A DNA stretch of 64,000 bases from Opisthorchis felineus. Its lineage: Eukaryota > Platyhelminthes > Trematoda > Opisthorchiida > Opisthorchiidae. The notes below the pieces were generated by a model. It was not told the DNA's origin. It saw nothing but the letters and a program-made list of their open reading frames with translations, and did no database searches. Position 1 is the stretch's first letter, and every line of letters begins with the position of its first letter. The stretch is from contig SJOL01006765.1 of NCBI GenBank assembly GCA_004794785.1, positions 790,376 through 854,375 of the forward strand. Direction: 5' to 3'. The position numbers and the translations under genes were made by a program. Below are positions 23,901 to 36,900 of this stretch, in pieces.

Positions 23901-24859
23901 GGATGCCCAAACGTAGTATATGGGTTTCTGTTCTTTCCAATTCGCGCAGACAGTGCACGTTAACCACCAACAGGTACATGCCTATCCTTTTCTCTGGTAT
24001 ACTTCATGGTCCACCTGTCGTACTCACGTCTTGTCTTCCCCACCTCATAATGCAGTATTCAAGGAGACTTGGATAAATGTTGTATAATAACCGACTTTTA
24101 CGACTTATTTAGATTATTCTATCTTCTTATCCTTCGTTTCTTAAGCCAAATGAATTGTTCCCACAGTGTTGATAGTTTAATTCCATCTTTTTGTTTACTT
24201 AGGTCTAGGATTTCTCATCAGCTTTCTGATCGACGGACCTTCCACGCTAATGACTCTGTCTCTCGTCACACCCTTCGAACGTTGGTCAACGAACTCGACG
24301 CCTTCTGCGATCATGCCAGAACTTCCCAACCCAGCTCTACTGTTTTGGTTCCCCATGACCCTTCCATGCCAACACTCAGTCCACAACAGCCAACTTCTCT
24401 TATCGGAACAAATCTCACTCCCGTGGCAAGCTGGAACCGCACTTCAGTGGAAGTATCCGTGCCCCCATGTGCAAGAAGTGATGTAATTTCAGTGGCTTCG
24501 GTGTCAAGTTCTGCCTTGAATGCTCCTCCTTCGCTCTCCTCCGCTTCAGTAGTTGCCGGAATCGACACTGTTGGTTCCACTTCTGCCACTAAAATTCCAC
24601 CTCCGTCTTCGGTTGATGTATGTTTCACTGCGGGGTATTGATTTCTATTTATGCAATATTCCGTCGTCACTGTTATTAAACGAATGAACACCCACCTGCT
24701 CACTTTCATCGCAATGCCAGTCTGCATGTCACAGTCTATCAAATCCATTTCCAACTAGAAAAACGTTGCCGGTGGTGCCCCGGAAGGGAATGCCGGTATA
24801 TACTACCGGCTTCAGGACCTAATACCAAGTCTCAAGGGATCCTTTCTTGATTCTTGGAC

Positions 24860-24903
<44 letters not shown>

Positions 24904-27900
24904 CATCATCTTAAACAAACGTTTATCTCTTTGGAACCTATCTTCTGACTACTTGCCGCTAATACTGTATCCTACAATTTTGAGAACAAGTAGTTCATGG
25001 TAGTGTAAGTCCCAGGACAGAACAAACGACCGACCACATGGAACATCGATGGGTTGCAAACACCAATGAGCAGTCAAGTTGAGCTCATTGAATGAGCCAG
25101 TATTTTTTCATGGCAGCAAGGATTGGTGTGTTTAGTGCTAAACTATGTGGAAATTTTGACGCTTGATGCGTCCGCCAGAGAAAAGAATAAAAATTTACGT
25201 AAAATAAGAGTTTTACTGTTTGACGAGCTGCCGTTTATTCACACTGCATGAAAAAAAGGAAGAGTGCTGCATTGTCGGTGATGTGGTTACGTTGCTAAAA
25301 TGGGTGATTGTCAGGGCCTCTGGTCCATGAATGGAGTGAGTGTGTAAGAACACATTTTACTTTGTACGGAAGTAGATTGTTGGAACTAGCCACAATGGCA
25401 TGATAGCAATGATAAATTGACAAATGCTCCGCTCAAATTAAGGCATTACTCAGTTGAACTATGGATGCGGTCAAATCCGATTGCAATTATTGCACACTTC
25501 GGTGGGAGTGATGGTTTTCCCCGTCCTCACTGATTGCGCTTCCGTTGAATGTCAGGGGTAAGCAGCCCAAAGTTAGTTCGTTTGAAGTGCGCTTTAACTC
25601 TTGCAGGTCAAAATGTGTCCAAAGCTAGACTCAAGATAATAAGGCGTTTACCGAGGATTCTGGCTGCCGTGCCGCATATTGTATTTATGTTCTGATTTTA
25701 CGGTGATACAATTAGTTGAGTTCTACGCCAGGAATTTCAAACGGTACTTGCACTTCCTAGTGGATTATGCTTCAGGATTACTCTGGTTCAGCATCCAAAA
25801 AGTCGTTTGAGATACCACCACATTACAGTAATTCCGCGTGATCTCGTCCAGTGTGTTATTTTCAGCCGTATCAGTTTTTTATCTTTGCACAACATTCAGT
25901 GTATGTCTGTGCTCTGAAGAAACCCCTATCTAATGAGCATCCATCTTTGACTACATGATATCGACGAACTTCTGGGGCATACCCTGTTACACCAGCGTGT
26001 TGAAAAGAACCGACCAGTTGACGGGACGCATTTTTGAAAATAGGCAACACCAAGATCATAGGGCGCCTTTATACATGCCGTTGCTCTAATGCTTGATGGA
26101 GGGATGCAAGATGGTTCGGTGGCTAGAGCGCGAATTTACTGACCGGAAGGTCCGTGGTTCGAACCCAACCTCTGCATCTCGACTTCTCCTGTCTAGGCTT
26201 GGGCAACCTGGTAGTTTCCCAGCCCTGGTGCTTCCTTCGGGTGGCATGGCAGCTAGACAGGGTGTGTTACAGGGGTTTTACAGTTGAACGGATTTATTAT
26301 TTATAACGCTTGAAAAAAATTTATGAATGAAAAGATGGTTCACACAGCCACTTCCCGGTCGCAATATTGTTTGCTGCGCTGGAGTCCCGTTTTAACGTGT
26401 CTTCGTAATACGACGTAAAACAACCGACGAGGATCTGATTACAACGGGGGTCAAGCTAATTCCTCCGTGGTCGTCACAGTTACTGCGAGCCCCCATTTTC
26501 AAAATGGACACCACTATGGACTCACCCCCAGTTGGTTGGGATGGTCTTTCACTCCCATCTTTGAGCAGAGCCGTCGGGACCAGTAGCTCGGTGACGCTCT
26601 AGAGACAAGAGACATTCGCTTATTTCCGAAGCCTTGGGGGGTTCCAGGTTCACTGTCCAGAACTGCGTTGCAGGTCGAGAATCCGGCTGACCAACTGCGG
26701 GTGGCCGGTTTGATTTGCTGAGAGTGTTCAACCCAACGATTTACACGCACTTTTTACACATAAGCCAGCCGTTGTCAGTGGTTGTTTCGCCCATTGGAGG
26801 CCTCTTTGGGTTTGTTGCACGGACGTGATACACGCACCCTTTTGGGCCCAGTAGCATGTTTTTTTTGATACCACAAGTCGTGCCAATTGGTAAACGTGAT
26901 TCGGGCCTTTGAGACACGTGCACTGAATCTATCCGTCATACTGCTGTCAGAGCTAATGCATCCGCTATGTTATTTGGAGCTTTCGACAACCTACACTGCC
27001 TTCCCCCCATTTGCATGACATATCTCTAGTGACAGCAATACTGGCGGGCCTTACTGTCCCATTGACATTATTGTGTCCAAATCACGTCCTGCAATGAAAG
27101 GAACAAAAAATAGAGTGATGGGTCTGGTATTAGCCTTTATGAGCATTCTAGAAGACCATACATCCGAACGCTCACTCAGACAGGCAGCTGCTTGCAGCCA
27201 GTTCTTGTAATGTATCTAGCCGAGCACATGGATGGTGGCATGGGCCTGGGGGTGTTTGTTCGTCAACTGGATGCTTCCTCTAATCTCTCAAAAACTATTG
27301 GAATAAATTCGACTTCTTGACGCCCACATAGAAAATCAGAAGTTAAAGTTTACATCCACATCACTCTTCGGAACCGTCCTCCTCCGATCCTGGTGCAATT
27401 AATATAATGAGTCCATATTAACAAGGGAAAACGCTGGACTCGAGTTTTGCCCATACTGGATCTCATCACCTCGGGCGTGTCTGGGTTTCAAACCCCGGAC
27501 CTCTGGCATGCAAAGCAAGCGGATTACCACTGTTCCACTGGTCGCGACTAAATTAGGCAAAACTGTTCACGCTTGGGCAATGTGATCCGTTTGTTCAACG
27601 CCTCGATCTCTGTTTTGGTTTTGTCGACCGATCGACCCGGCTGCCAGCAGCTGGGACATCGTTTCAATGTTAACCACACTCTTCCCAAGAAACTCTGGGT
27701 GGGGGGGGGTGGATAACATCCACTATCGTCTGGAGCACACCACCACCCATTAACTGGTTCGCCACTCCAAAGCCCTTGAGTTGAGTTGTCGATCGACATA
27801 CACGTAACAGAGCATCTCTTGAATTGAAAAGCGGATCGACGAAGAGAACTCTGCTCTTCGACATTGTAGTGCACTTTTTACAAAGGTTATCTTGACATTA

Positions 27901-30900
27901 GGATCCACTCTTATCTACAGCTTCACTTTCATCTAATAAGGCAAAACAGTGATACTGCAATGTGTCGGAGGAGATTTAAAGGTGAGGTAATTAGGGGCCA
28001 GCTCGATGCGCGGTTCTTGTTAGTACAGAAGCACAATCCGGGAACTACCACAAACCATCGACAATGGAGACAGGACTCTAACAAGTATTCGTTTGGACAA
28101 ATACACTCATTTGCAAATCAATTTGGTTTTCAAATGAGTGTATATGTCGAAATTAGTCCGATTTGGGTTCAAGTAGAACATAAGGTTGACGGAAACTGGG
28201 GGACTGCGCCTACCTGATGAGCCCCAAGAAGGGCGAAACCGGTCGTGGGCTGTCGAAGTTCTCAGCAACCTTGTGAGTAGTTTCCATTGTGAAAGTATTC
28301 GTTTGATTTGGTTCACTGAAGATCCATACAGTGCCATAATAAAATTCTCTAGGACGTCGATCTCACAGTTATACATATGTTAACCTGACGTCCGACTTCT
28401 AGACATCGATCTGTTATGGTGAAGGGACCAGTGTACCTTTAAACGGTTCCAAACACACGGATTCGTTTTCGATGGCCTGTATCTAGTAGACTTGGTCGAA
28501 CCCAAGTTTCTCAATATGGGCCCTATCATAAGTAACGCAAACGGAATGACGGAGTCCCTGGATGCGACCTCTCTAAATTTTTGGTATGTTCAGGAGGGAG
28601 GCTTCCAGTCTGAATTCATTTAATCGGTAAATGAACCTTGAGTAATTCATTCCTTAATATTCACCTAAAATTGATGTCTGTTTTTAATCGGATAAATCGA
28701 CCTAGTCTGGTTTTGGTATGGACCGTCATTGCCTAGGGCCTACTTTGACACCAGGAATATTCCTATAGCACTGCTTGGAACTGACTTAAATTGATAGTTT
28801 TGTGCTCACCTTGGGTTTGGAGGCCCACTATACGTCAGGAAGAAGCATGTCTGAGCTAGAGATGCCTGCTTTTCAGTTTGGTACAGAGTACAGGCGCTGA
28901 AAGTCGTTACCTAGAACGATCAAGCACTTGTTGTTTTTATCCCGTATCAAAATTGGAATCGGACACAATGCACCAGAAGTGCCGCCTACAAGCTAGGTAA
29001 CCCAGTCAGCTAGTTTTTCCATGCTTGTTTGTTTTCCCTCTAGCCACCTAGATTAGGAGGTGTACCTATGTACTATTAAATGTTCGTACAGGAAGATATT
29101 ACGATACCCGTTTTTCTTTTCGTATGGACCAGTCCGTGCTATATCTGTATTAGATATTCCACACCTCTCTCAACGCCTACCTGACATATACTTTCTAGTC
29201 ATCAAACCAACTCCCAAGTGGTTTGGTGCTTGTGGACCGGTCGACTTCACCCAGTAATCAAGCAGTGAAATCTAAAGACTTGACAGCATCGCTCGCTGTT
29301 GTCAAGCGTTCGTTCGGAAATCTGTGGTTAACTGAGTGTGCCCAGCAGGAGTATCATTTCGCTACAAATGAGATTCCCAGAAGACCAAACCTCCAACTTG
29401 ATCCAGTGGATGAGGATGACTGGCACCAACTGCTCACTGTGGACCAGCTCCCTATTTCTCTTCCCGATCGTTCTGCGTCCCCGTTCAAGCTAGGATCCTT
29501 TGAGGACAACTTAACTTGCGAAGACAGGTGAGGATCACTGTCATGTCAGACCCTTTCTGTTCTTTTTCTCATGCACGAACTTGTGGAACTCCTATGCACT
29601 GTTTCCTGTTGTAACAATCAACACTTACCAGGAAAGTAAATGTGTTGTGGACGCATCGAAGTGAAAAATGTTAGGTGAGTGACGGATAGGGCTGCTACGT
29701 CCATTGTGTTCTATTGGCTTGCCCACCGGCTACCTTGTCAGGCGCAGGGGTTTCAAGCCACATATCAATACACACGGGTCAGTGTTGTCTAAAAGCCCGT
29801 GACATTTACTTGAGATTTGGAAACAGCTGTAGTCCATTTCGAAATCTGTTCCAGGTACAGTAATAGTAGTGGCGTCGCACACAGAATATCTATTAACTGA
29901 AAGACAGATATTCGCTTCTGGACTGAGCACACCGGTCATGATGCGCGCACACGGCAGTGCTGAACAACGCCACTTCTGAACAATGTACAAATCCGTGTTA
30001 TCGTATCCGGAGAACTGGGACGGATGTGGTCTTTCTGGTTATCCTTTTGTCAGCAGTAGAGAATCAGTGATGATAGTGGATAGACGTCTGTTGGCTCTTT
30101 CCAGTGATACTATTGTGTGACATATTTATATAATTTCCGTTTGTTCCCTATGTAAATTCCCTTCGTCCTGGTGCTTACTTCCCCTTGTTCCTTTCGAGAA
30201 GTCGGGGGAAGAGTGGCTTAACACACCCGTGGGTTGAGTTATCAGCACGGGTGTCAACTTATCAATAACGTTGCCCCCAAACGGCTACTAATTTAGCTAG
30301 GTGATGCTACCGGTGGTCAAGTTATACCGATAATTACGCCATGGTTTGAGTTGTGCTGTCGTGAGCTCGAAACTATATCCAATCAAATTTTACCGAACAT
30401 TTGACTTCTAAAATTCCACTGTGCCAGACTGAGCCGGGTGAGTTTTTACCAATGCTTTCGCTACAGCTTCGGGATCCCATACTGCAGATTGGGCTTTGGA
30501 GTCATCATCATCGGAGACAGCAACATCAGTGGTGACACCGATGCTTCACTGCTGTACAACCGTAATGTTTATCTAATTGTTTAAAGCTTTAGAATAAAAA
30601 GAAGAGTGGGTGAGGGATGTGATCTGGTTCTGACTTGTCGTAAGAATTCTGAGGTACCTACGCCTCCAAGCGCGGAGTCAGACAATCTGGAAAGAAACTG
30701 ACAGCCCGAACGCCACTGACATCGACCAGCTGCTATTTCTTGCAATGTCTCCAGCCAAGCGCGGGCTGGGTCACGGGGTCCACATCCTGGAAAGCGTACA
30801 ACACCAACAGCACCCAAACTTTTGGTAATCTCTCTCACTCCCTTCTGCCAAGTGATACGTTGTCCACCTCGCAGTTTGCGCCATTCTGAAGGAGGTACGG

Positions 30901-33900
30901 GGAACAACACTCTTCTCGGTGGACGGTGTATCGGCATGCGTACACATGACCGAGCCACCCTAGTTGGTGGTGCCTAATGTTTTCCTCGACTGAAGTATCT
31001 GCTGTACAACCAGATATTCGTTTTCTAATTACCTCGTTACAAATTCGTTGACGCCATGCGACACCAGCAACGTTTCTGAGATATTGTTGGTGAAAAACCT
31101 GTAGATGCCTCACATCATCTGTGCTCAGAGGCTTTGGAGTAAACTGAGTTTTTTAATGTCATTCATTTCATCCATATTCCTCTGCGCATGTGTACCGATC
31201 GCCTAGAATTATATCTAGAATTATGGCCCTGAACTCAGAGATCCGTAAGTGTTGAGTGGTGGTGACTTTTTTGTTCCAGTGCACCACGCGCCAAACGAGC
31301 CCGGTTATGCTGGCGAGGGCTACCTGGTGACTTATTTGATGGCTCGTCCGAAGATCCTCAGATTCCATCATCCTTCGAGCAATATCAAAACGCGGTCCTG
31401 TCGTTTGACCCTGGTGAGTGACCTGTCTGTTGTAAACTATAATTGACTTCTCAACCTTATTATCTTGACATTAGTTTCCGATCATTTACCTCTAGCTCCT
31501 GTCACTCCAGAGGCTTTCTTCGAAGCTTCTGAGGCAGAGCCACTTGAAGACGATCGGCATGGGGCCTTAGCAATGATGGACCTATCGTTGTGCTCGACTG
31601 CGGTGCCAACAAGCACCAGTAGCTTGTTGGGTCGAACTCTTGGACTTCTACCTCACGTGAGTCCAGTGGTGATCTCTAATCAACTTTTGTCTTCTCTACT
31701 TAGTGATCTTGAGTGTTCTCACAAGGTGGAAATTTCTAGTCCTTCTGAGGTCGCTGGTGTGACCATTGTTACCATATTTCCCGACTACCGTATACTCAGA
31801 AAACTAAAGACACAGGTAGACAGGTTCGGGATCGTCTCACTCGACGTAAAATTGCTGTCGAAGTCCAGAGTACTTCACCGACTGGAATGTCTTGAGTGGT
31901 GCTTGCCTGTAATGTCGTGGAATCTTTCGGATTCTCTGCACGGAGTTGATATATATATGGGGTGTGTTGAGTAAGCTCTTCAAATGGATATGGAAACTGG
32001 AAATTGCTATTAACCTATTCCAGTACCCTTGTTCAGCTTGTAGGCTGCATCAAACGTTCACATGGAGCCCAGGTTAGAGGGTATGCACTTTCTCTTGGAA
32101 ATGTCCTCGAATTCGTAAGTACGGAAAAGTAAACTTTTGGGACAGGAATGAAGCTTTCTCGGTTTAGCTCTGAATCTTGTCATGCTGCACGAACTTGTTA
32201 AATTTCCGCCAGGTGATGAAAAACCCAAACGCCATATCGGTGAACATTCGAGTGTCAAACTGCGCTCTTTTGTGAATAAAAAGACCGTAGTCACCTTGAT
32301 TGCATCGCAACATCTCAGGTTTGTTAGTCCGAACCGGTTGCGTAGAAGCTATGTACCAAGAGGACACCACAGCATAATATTTTCGTAACCCGTTGCAGCA
32401 GAAACGCAATGCACGAAAGGTGGGTTTTAGGCCCATTAAGTAACAAATCGCTATCATCTTTCTGTTGCGTTAGGCACTGAACTAACTTGTACCCCTGTGT
32501 TTAACCGGGTGCGTTTTCGACTATTATCGGTTTAGCCGTTACCTCATTTTTATAGGCTTTTTTATGAAGTCTCACTTTTAATCCTCCTGAAACGGTCTTC
32601 AGACCCAGTTCCATGAGCTCACTCCGTGTTATTGATGTTCCCCACCAGAGTTTCCTTTGATCTATTTGACCACAGAGTAATTAGTTTTGATTTTTCCTTC
32701 TCCTCCAGAAGGGCGTCAGTCTTGCGAGCAGTACCGGCTCTGGTCATTTGGGCCCCGCCGAACTGGCCCTTATGCTTCCCACGCCGCCCTCACATGACGC
32801 TCCGCAACCAAGTCCCGTTGACGGCGTTGCAGTCGCTGGGGCGAATGTTCGATCCTCTGCCAGCAATACTGCAGACTCCCCAGTATCCCTTCCTAACACT
32901 ACTGTTCTTTCGGAGCCTATCGTGACCCCTCACGATCCAACCTGCAATTCTGCAGTTTGTTCACAGCGGCCACAACCACAACATTTGCTTAGCTTAGCTA
33001 AGCAATGCTGTATCCAGACGCACCATTTCGGGAATCTCGATCCTAATCAAGTAAGTTCGCCAATAAGTTTGTTTTGATTTAACTGCTTCACGCACATTCC
33101 TTTCGAAAAGTTATTTATTCTCGGTATTGCGCTTGCTTGGTTGAATGCAAGGTGACTGACCATTTGCAGATCTTGTGTGTATAATGATTGGTGTTGATAG
33201 GTTAATTTGTAGAAACATTTGTTGCGCATGCAGAAGTGTTTTTTGCCAACAATGTGCATTTTTCTCATGATACCCCTCACGTGACCAATTGGTTGTGGTA
33301 GTGATACTGCCTAACGCACCTTTTTACTGTTACCATTCTAGGACTGGTCGTTCACGCGTTCGTACACAGCTTACTTTGGTATAGCAAGCAGCTACCAAAT
33401 TTCTCGGCACGACGCTAACGCGAATTGGAAGCGCCTTCCTATCTTGCCTTATGCCTTCGACCATCGGGTGCAAAACACGAAAGCATCTTTCCTATCTACT
33501 TTTGTTGATAGTACTACTGGTGGTTGTTTTCTTCGCACAGCCACAAGCCCAGCCCAACTGTCACACCCCAAATCCGGGTCGGTTTCTCCAACATTTTCCA
33601 TCACTAATACGTCGCGGGAAGCCCCTTTTGATTACAAGCCACCGTCACCACATTCTCTGTCTGCTGCAGCCGCCAACGGTGCCGTAGCTCACCTAGCGGA
33701 CTCGTCTGTCACTTCCGCTTATGTCACTGAGGAACTTGCTGAAAGGTTAATTGGGCTGTTAAAGGCCAGTGGAATTTTGGTCAATCTCGCACTCTCTGAT
33801 TCCATGCTGAATTTGTTCAAGGATCACAACTTTGATTCGTGTAATATCTGCGAGTGCACCTCCTCAGTACTTGGAAATGAAATCGACGTATACCTGTCTA

Positions 33901-36900
33901 ATTCAGCACCTCAGCTTAATCCATCGAATGGTAGACCACAGAGGACGTCTCTTGGGAGTAATGGTGGTGGCTTCGGAACGCACGACCTGGTCGGTGCTTC
34001 AGGATTCGGATGCGCCAAAGACTGTAAATGTGGCTTTAGTGCAGTAATGAACCAGAAATACGTGGTGAATGGAAACCTTTTCTACGAAGATGAAATCGAG
34101 GTAACCAGTTTACGATTTCTTTCCGCATCCACCGACGATGGGCGTTCGGCGTCATACTCAGTCGTTCCTAACTATAAACGGCCTCCTGGATGGTGGCAAT
34201 CGTCAGCTACTTATGAGCATCTCCTTTTACTACAGCGAATCGTGGGAAGTGTGTACGATGAGTTTTCCGTACGTAATTTGATGGAATTTATCCGGAAGGT
34301 CAAACTACCTTGTTCAGTTGGTGCGAATAAAGAAAATCTGTTGGAGTATGATGGTAAATTTTCAAACCTACCACAGTTCTTGACAGTTTTTCGTGATTCT
34401 ATTGCTTAATGGTGTTCTATTTGCCATGTACGTGTGTTCACCTTATTTGACGTTTTGCTCTCCTTTACGGAGCTCCAGTAATCGAGCCAGTGTTTATTTC
34501 AGTCGAGGTTTTGTCGTGTAAGGGGAGTCTACATATACCGGAAAGCTCAGAAACTGTTTCATCTATGTTAGGAACCATCAACAGTGAGCGTCTTACGAAT
34601 CGCTAGGAAGCACTTACACTGGATATAGTGCCATTTTTCCTTCACTCACAGTTCACGTCGTGCGGTCACGTGCTGACTGGCTCTTCGAATGGCAACATTT
34701 CAGGTGGAAGTCTGTCGCAAATTGTAAGGATTATCTCTGGGTCTGCAGGTGTCTGGGCGGGTGACGAACACATACTATTAGTGCGGTTGGTCGCTTTAGC
34801 AAACCGGGTAAAACTAGGAAATAATAACGATGACTAATTCATCGTCGAGTTGGGTTATGGGATTCCGTTTACCCGTCTGCGGTCGAGCATGACCTAATGA
34901 AAGTAGCTCTTGAGAATCCGGTGACTCGCAGCTGATGGTCCGCGTCTTTTACCTGAAGAGGACATTACAGTGTGTACGTCGGGTACGCCAGCAGTGAGGT
35001 ATGTCTCACGAAGATTTGGATCTTACTGACTGGGTGAAGTTACATTTGATACATCTGTGGCAATCAACGTGCATTAACAGACAACAAAAAATAAGTTAGT
35101 AAGCTCGACACCTCAGCGCAACATGTTTTCGAGTGTTTGTAAAGCCTAAGGTGAGTTATCTGATGTTTTGAGTGATCTTCATTCTTATGTTCGGTAGAGA
35201 AAGCAATGCACGCAAGATGACGATGACTATTGAAGTTGCACAAGTATAATGAATGTCCACACTGCCACTGTAGCTCTCCCGCAAACACCGTTCTTGTATC
35301 GTTGGTTAAACTATCAATCCAGAGTCCCGGCATCCACTTCTGTTGCGGGCTTATCTCACTACCATATAATGTGAGCGTCGTCGAGCACTGCCAGTAAGAC
35401 CTTTCACGCAAAATAAATGTTCATTTCAAGGACCATAAAAGTTTGATTTTCTTTAATGAAGATCGCGGTGAAAGAACCCTTGCTGTGCTTGTTTCTTCGA
35501 CGATCCAGACCTTCGCTATCTTCATTCTTCGGAATTGGACTGTCAACCTTCTGATTTTTGTCTTGAGTAGTTGCGCGCTGGGTTGTGTTTAGAGCGTATT
35601 GATCGGGTGGATCGCCGTTATCCTGATACTTCAAGTCGAAAGTTAAGTGTTTTAGAACCGGATGAAACTTATTGTTAACTAGTAGGTAATGCAATATACT
35701 TGATGGGCGTGAAACACCAGTGAATCGCCTGCTATTCAGTTGTCGGCGAAACTGTAGGCGAACCGACGCACTCCGGGCGCATGGTAGACTGCGACTTCGA
35801 GGACGAGCTAAGGATTAATGAAACGGTATAGCAGCTAAAGCACAGAAACAGTAGCGGTACCTACTGGACAGGCTAGCACTAGGTCACAAATGTGGGTCTA
35901 CAAGCATCCATAACAACTCCAAAATTTGAATCAATCAGTTGTATATAATTAGTGTTGGTTCAACAAACACGCTCCGATATCTTGAATACCGTTCCTGCTA
36001 AAACATAAGGCGGCCCTTGTGCCACACGTTCAGTTGAATATTATTACAAATGAGAGATTCAGTTAATATTCAGTTAAGTCTCCCGTTAACACCAACTTAG
36101 TTTGCAAATGAGTGTATACCTCGATTTATATACAGTTTTGTGTTCAAGTAGTGAATAAATCTGATGGAAACTTGGGTAGCATGTCTACCTGCTGAGCCAT
36201 AGTAAAGATGAAACCGGTAGGGGGCTTTCAGAGAGTTTTTCGCGACCCTGTGTAACTGGTGTTCGATTTTTTAATTTCCACTCAGGCCTTATTCAGCTTT
36301 GCAGCTATCCATTTCTGATACTTTTAGCGTCAGTCTGTCTGGTTAGATTCGGGTGTGCGCAGTGCAATCATTACCGTTGAATAACGTGCTGATGTCTCGT
36401 CAATGGATCTGTACACCTTGCCGTGATTACGCTTTACGTACTGAACCTCAGAAATACTATATTACCACGTTTTATTAGTGTTCGTTACTTAATGTTGGAT
36501 AGCGGCTATTATTCGTGGGATTCTTGGACCTAGATTGCTCTCTCTGGGAACCATGCAGTTGCTGATAAGCCTGCCCTGCTGCTTTGCCTCGTCAGCAATT
36601 TTTCTCAAGTCTGCTTTCTGTCCATACACTTTACGCTTCATTTAGCTGTCTGTGCTCTGGTGTCAGCCGCCTTTCGTGAATCCAGTAAAACTGTGGAGAA
36701 TCAGTTACCCGTCACTCACTCTGCCTTGGAATCTGGAATTTCAGTTCATCCGTCTTACATATTCAAAGCTCAGTCGAAGATCCCAGAAAATCACAATGAT
36801 CAGATCCGTCTACTCGCAGTAAGTGCAGTCATTTTGGAAACTCTGCCAACGGACATTACAGAGAATGCCTGTCGAGCTAGTTTCCAATCTTTCCAATCCA

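Noticed and set aside
31249..31446. Open frame at 31249 as the exon 9 frame
   Set aside because: Its phase fits neither exon 8 nor exon 10; the alternative frame from 31280 fits both.
34354..34409. Reading exon 12 through to the stop at 34409 as the protein end
   Set aside because: A GT donor at 34354 in phase 1 matches exon 13, and conserved MED13 blocks continue for another 1,100 residues.
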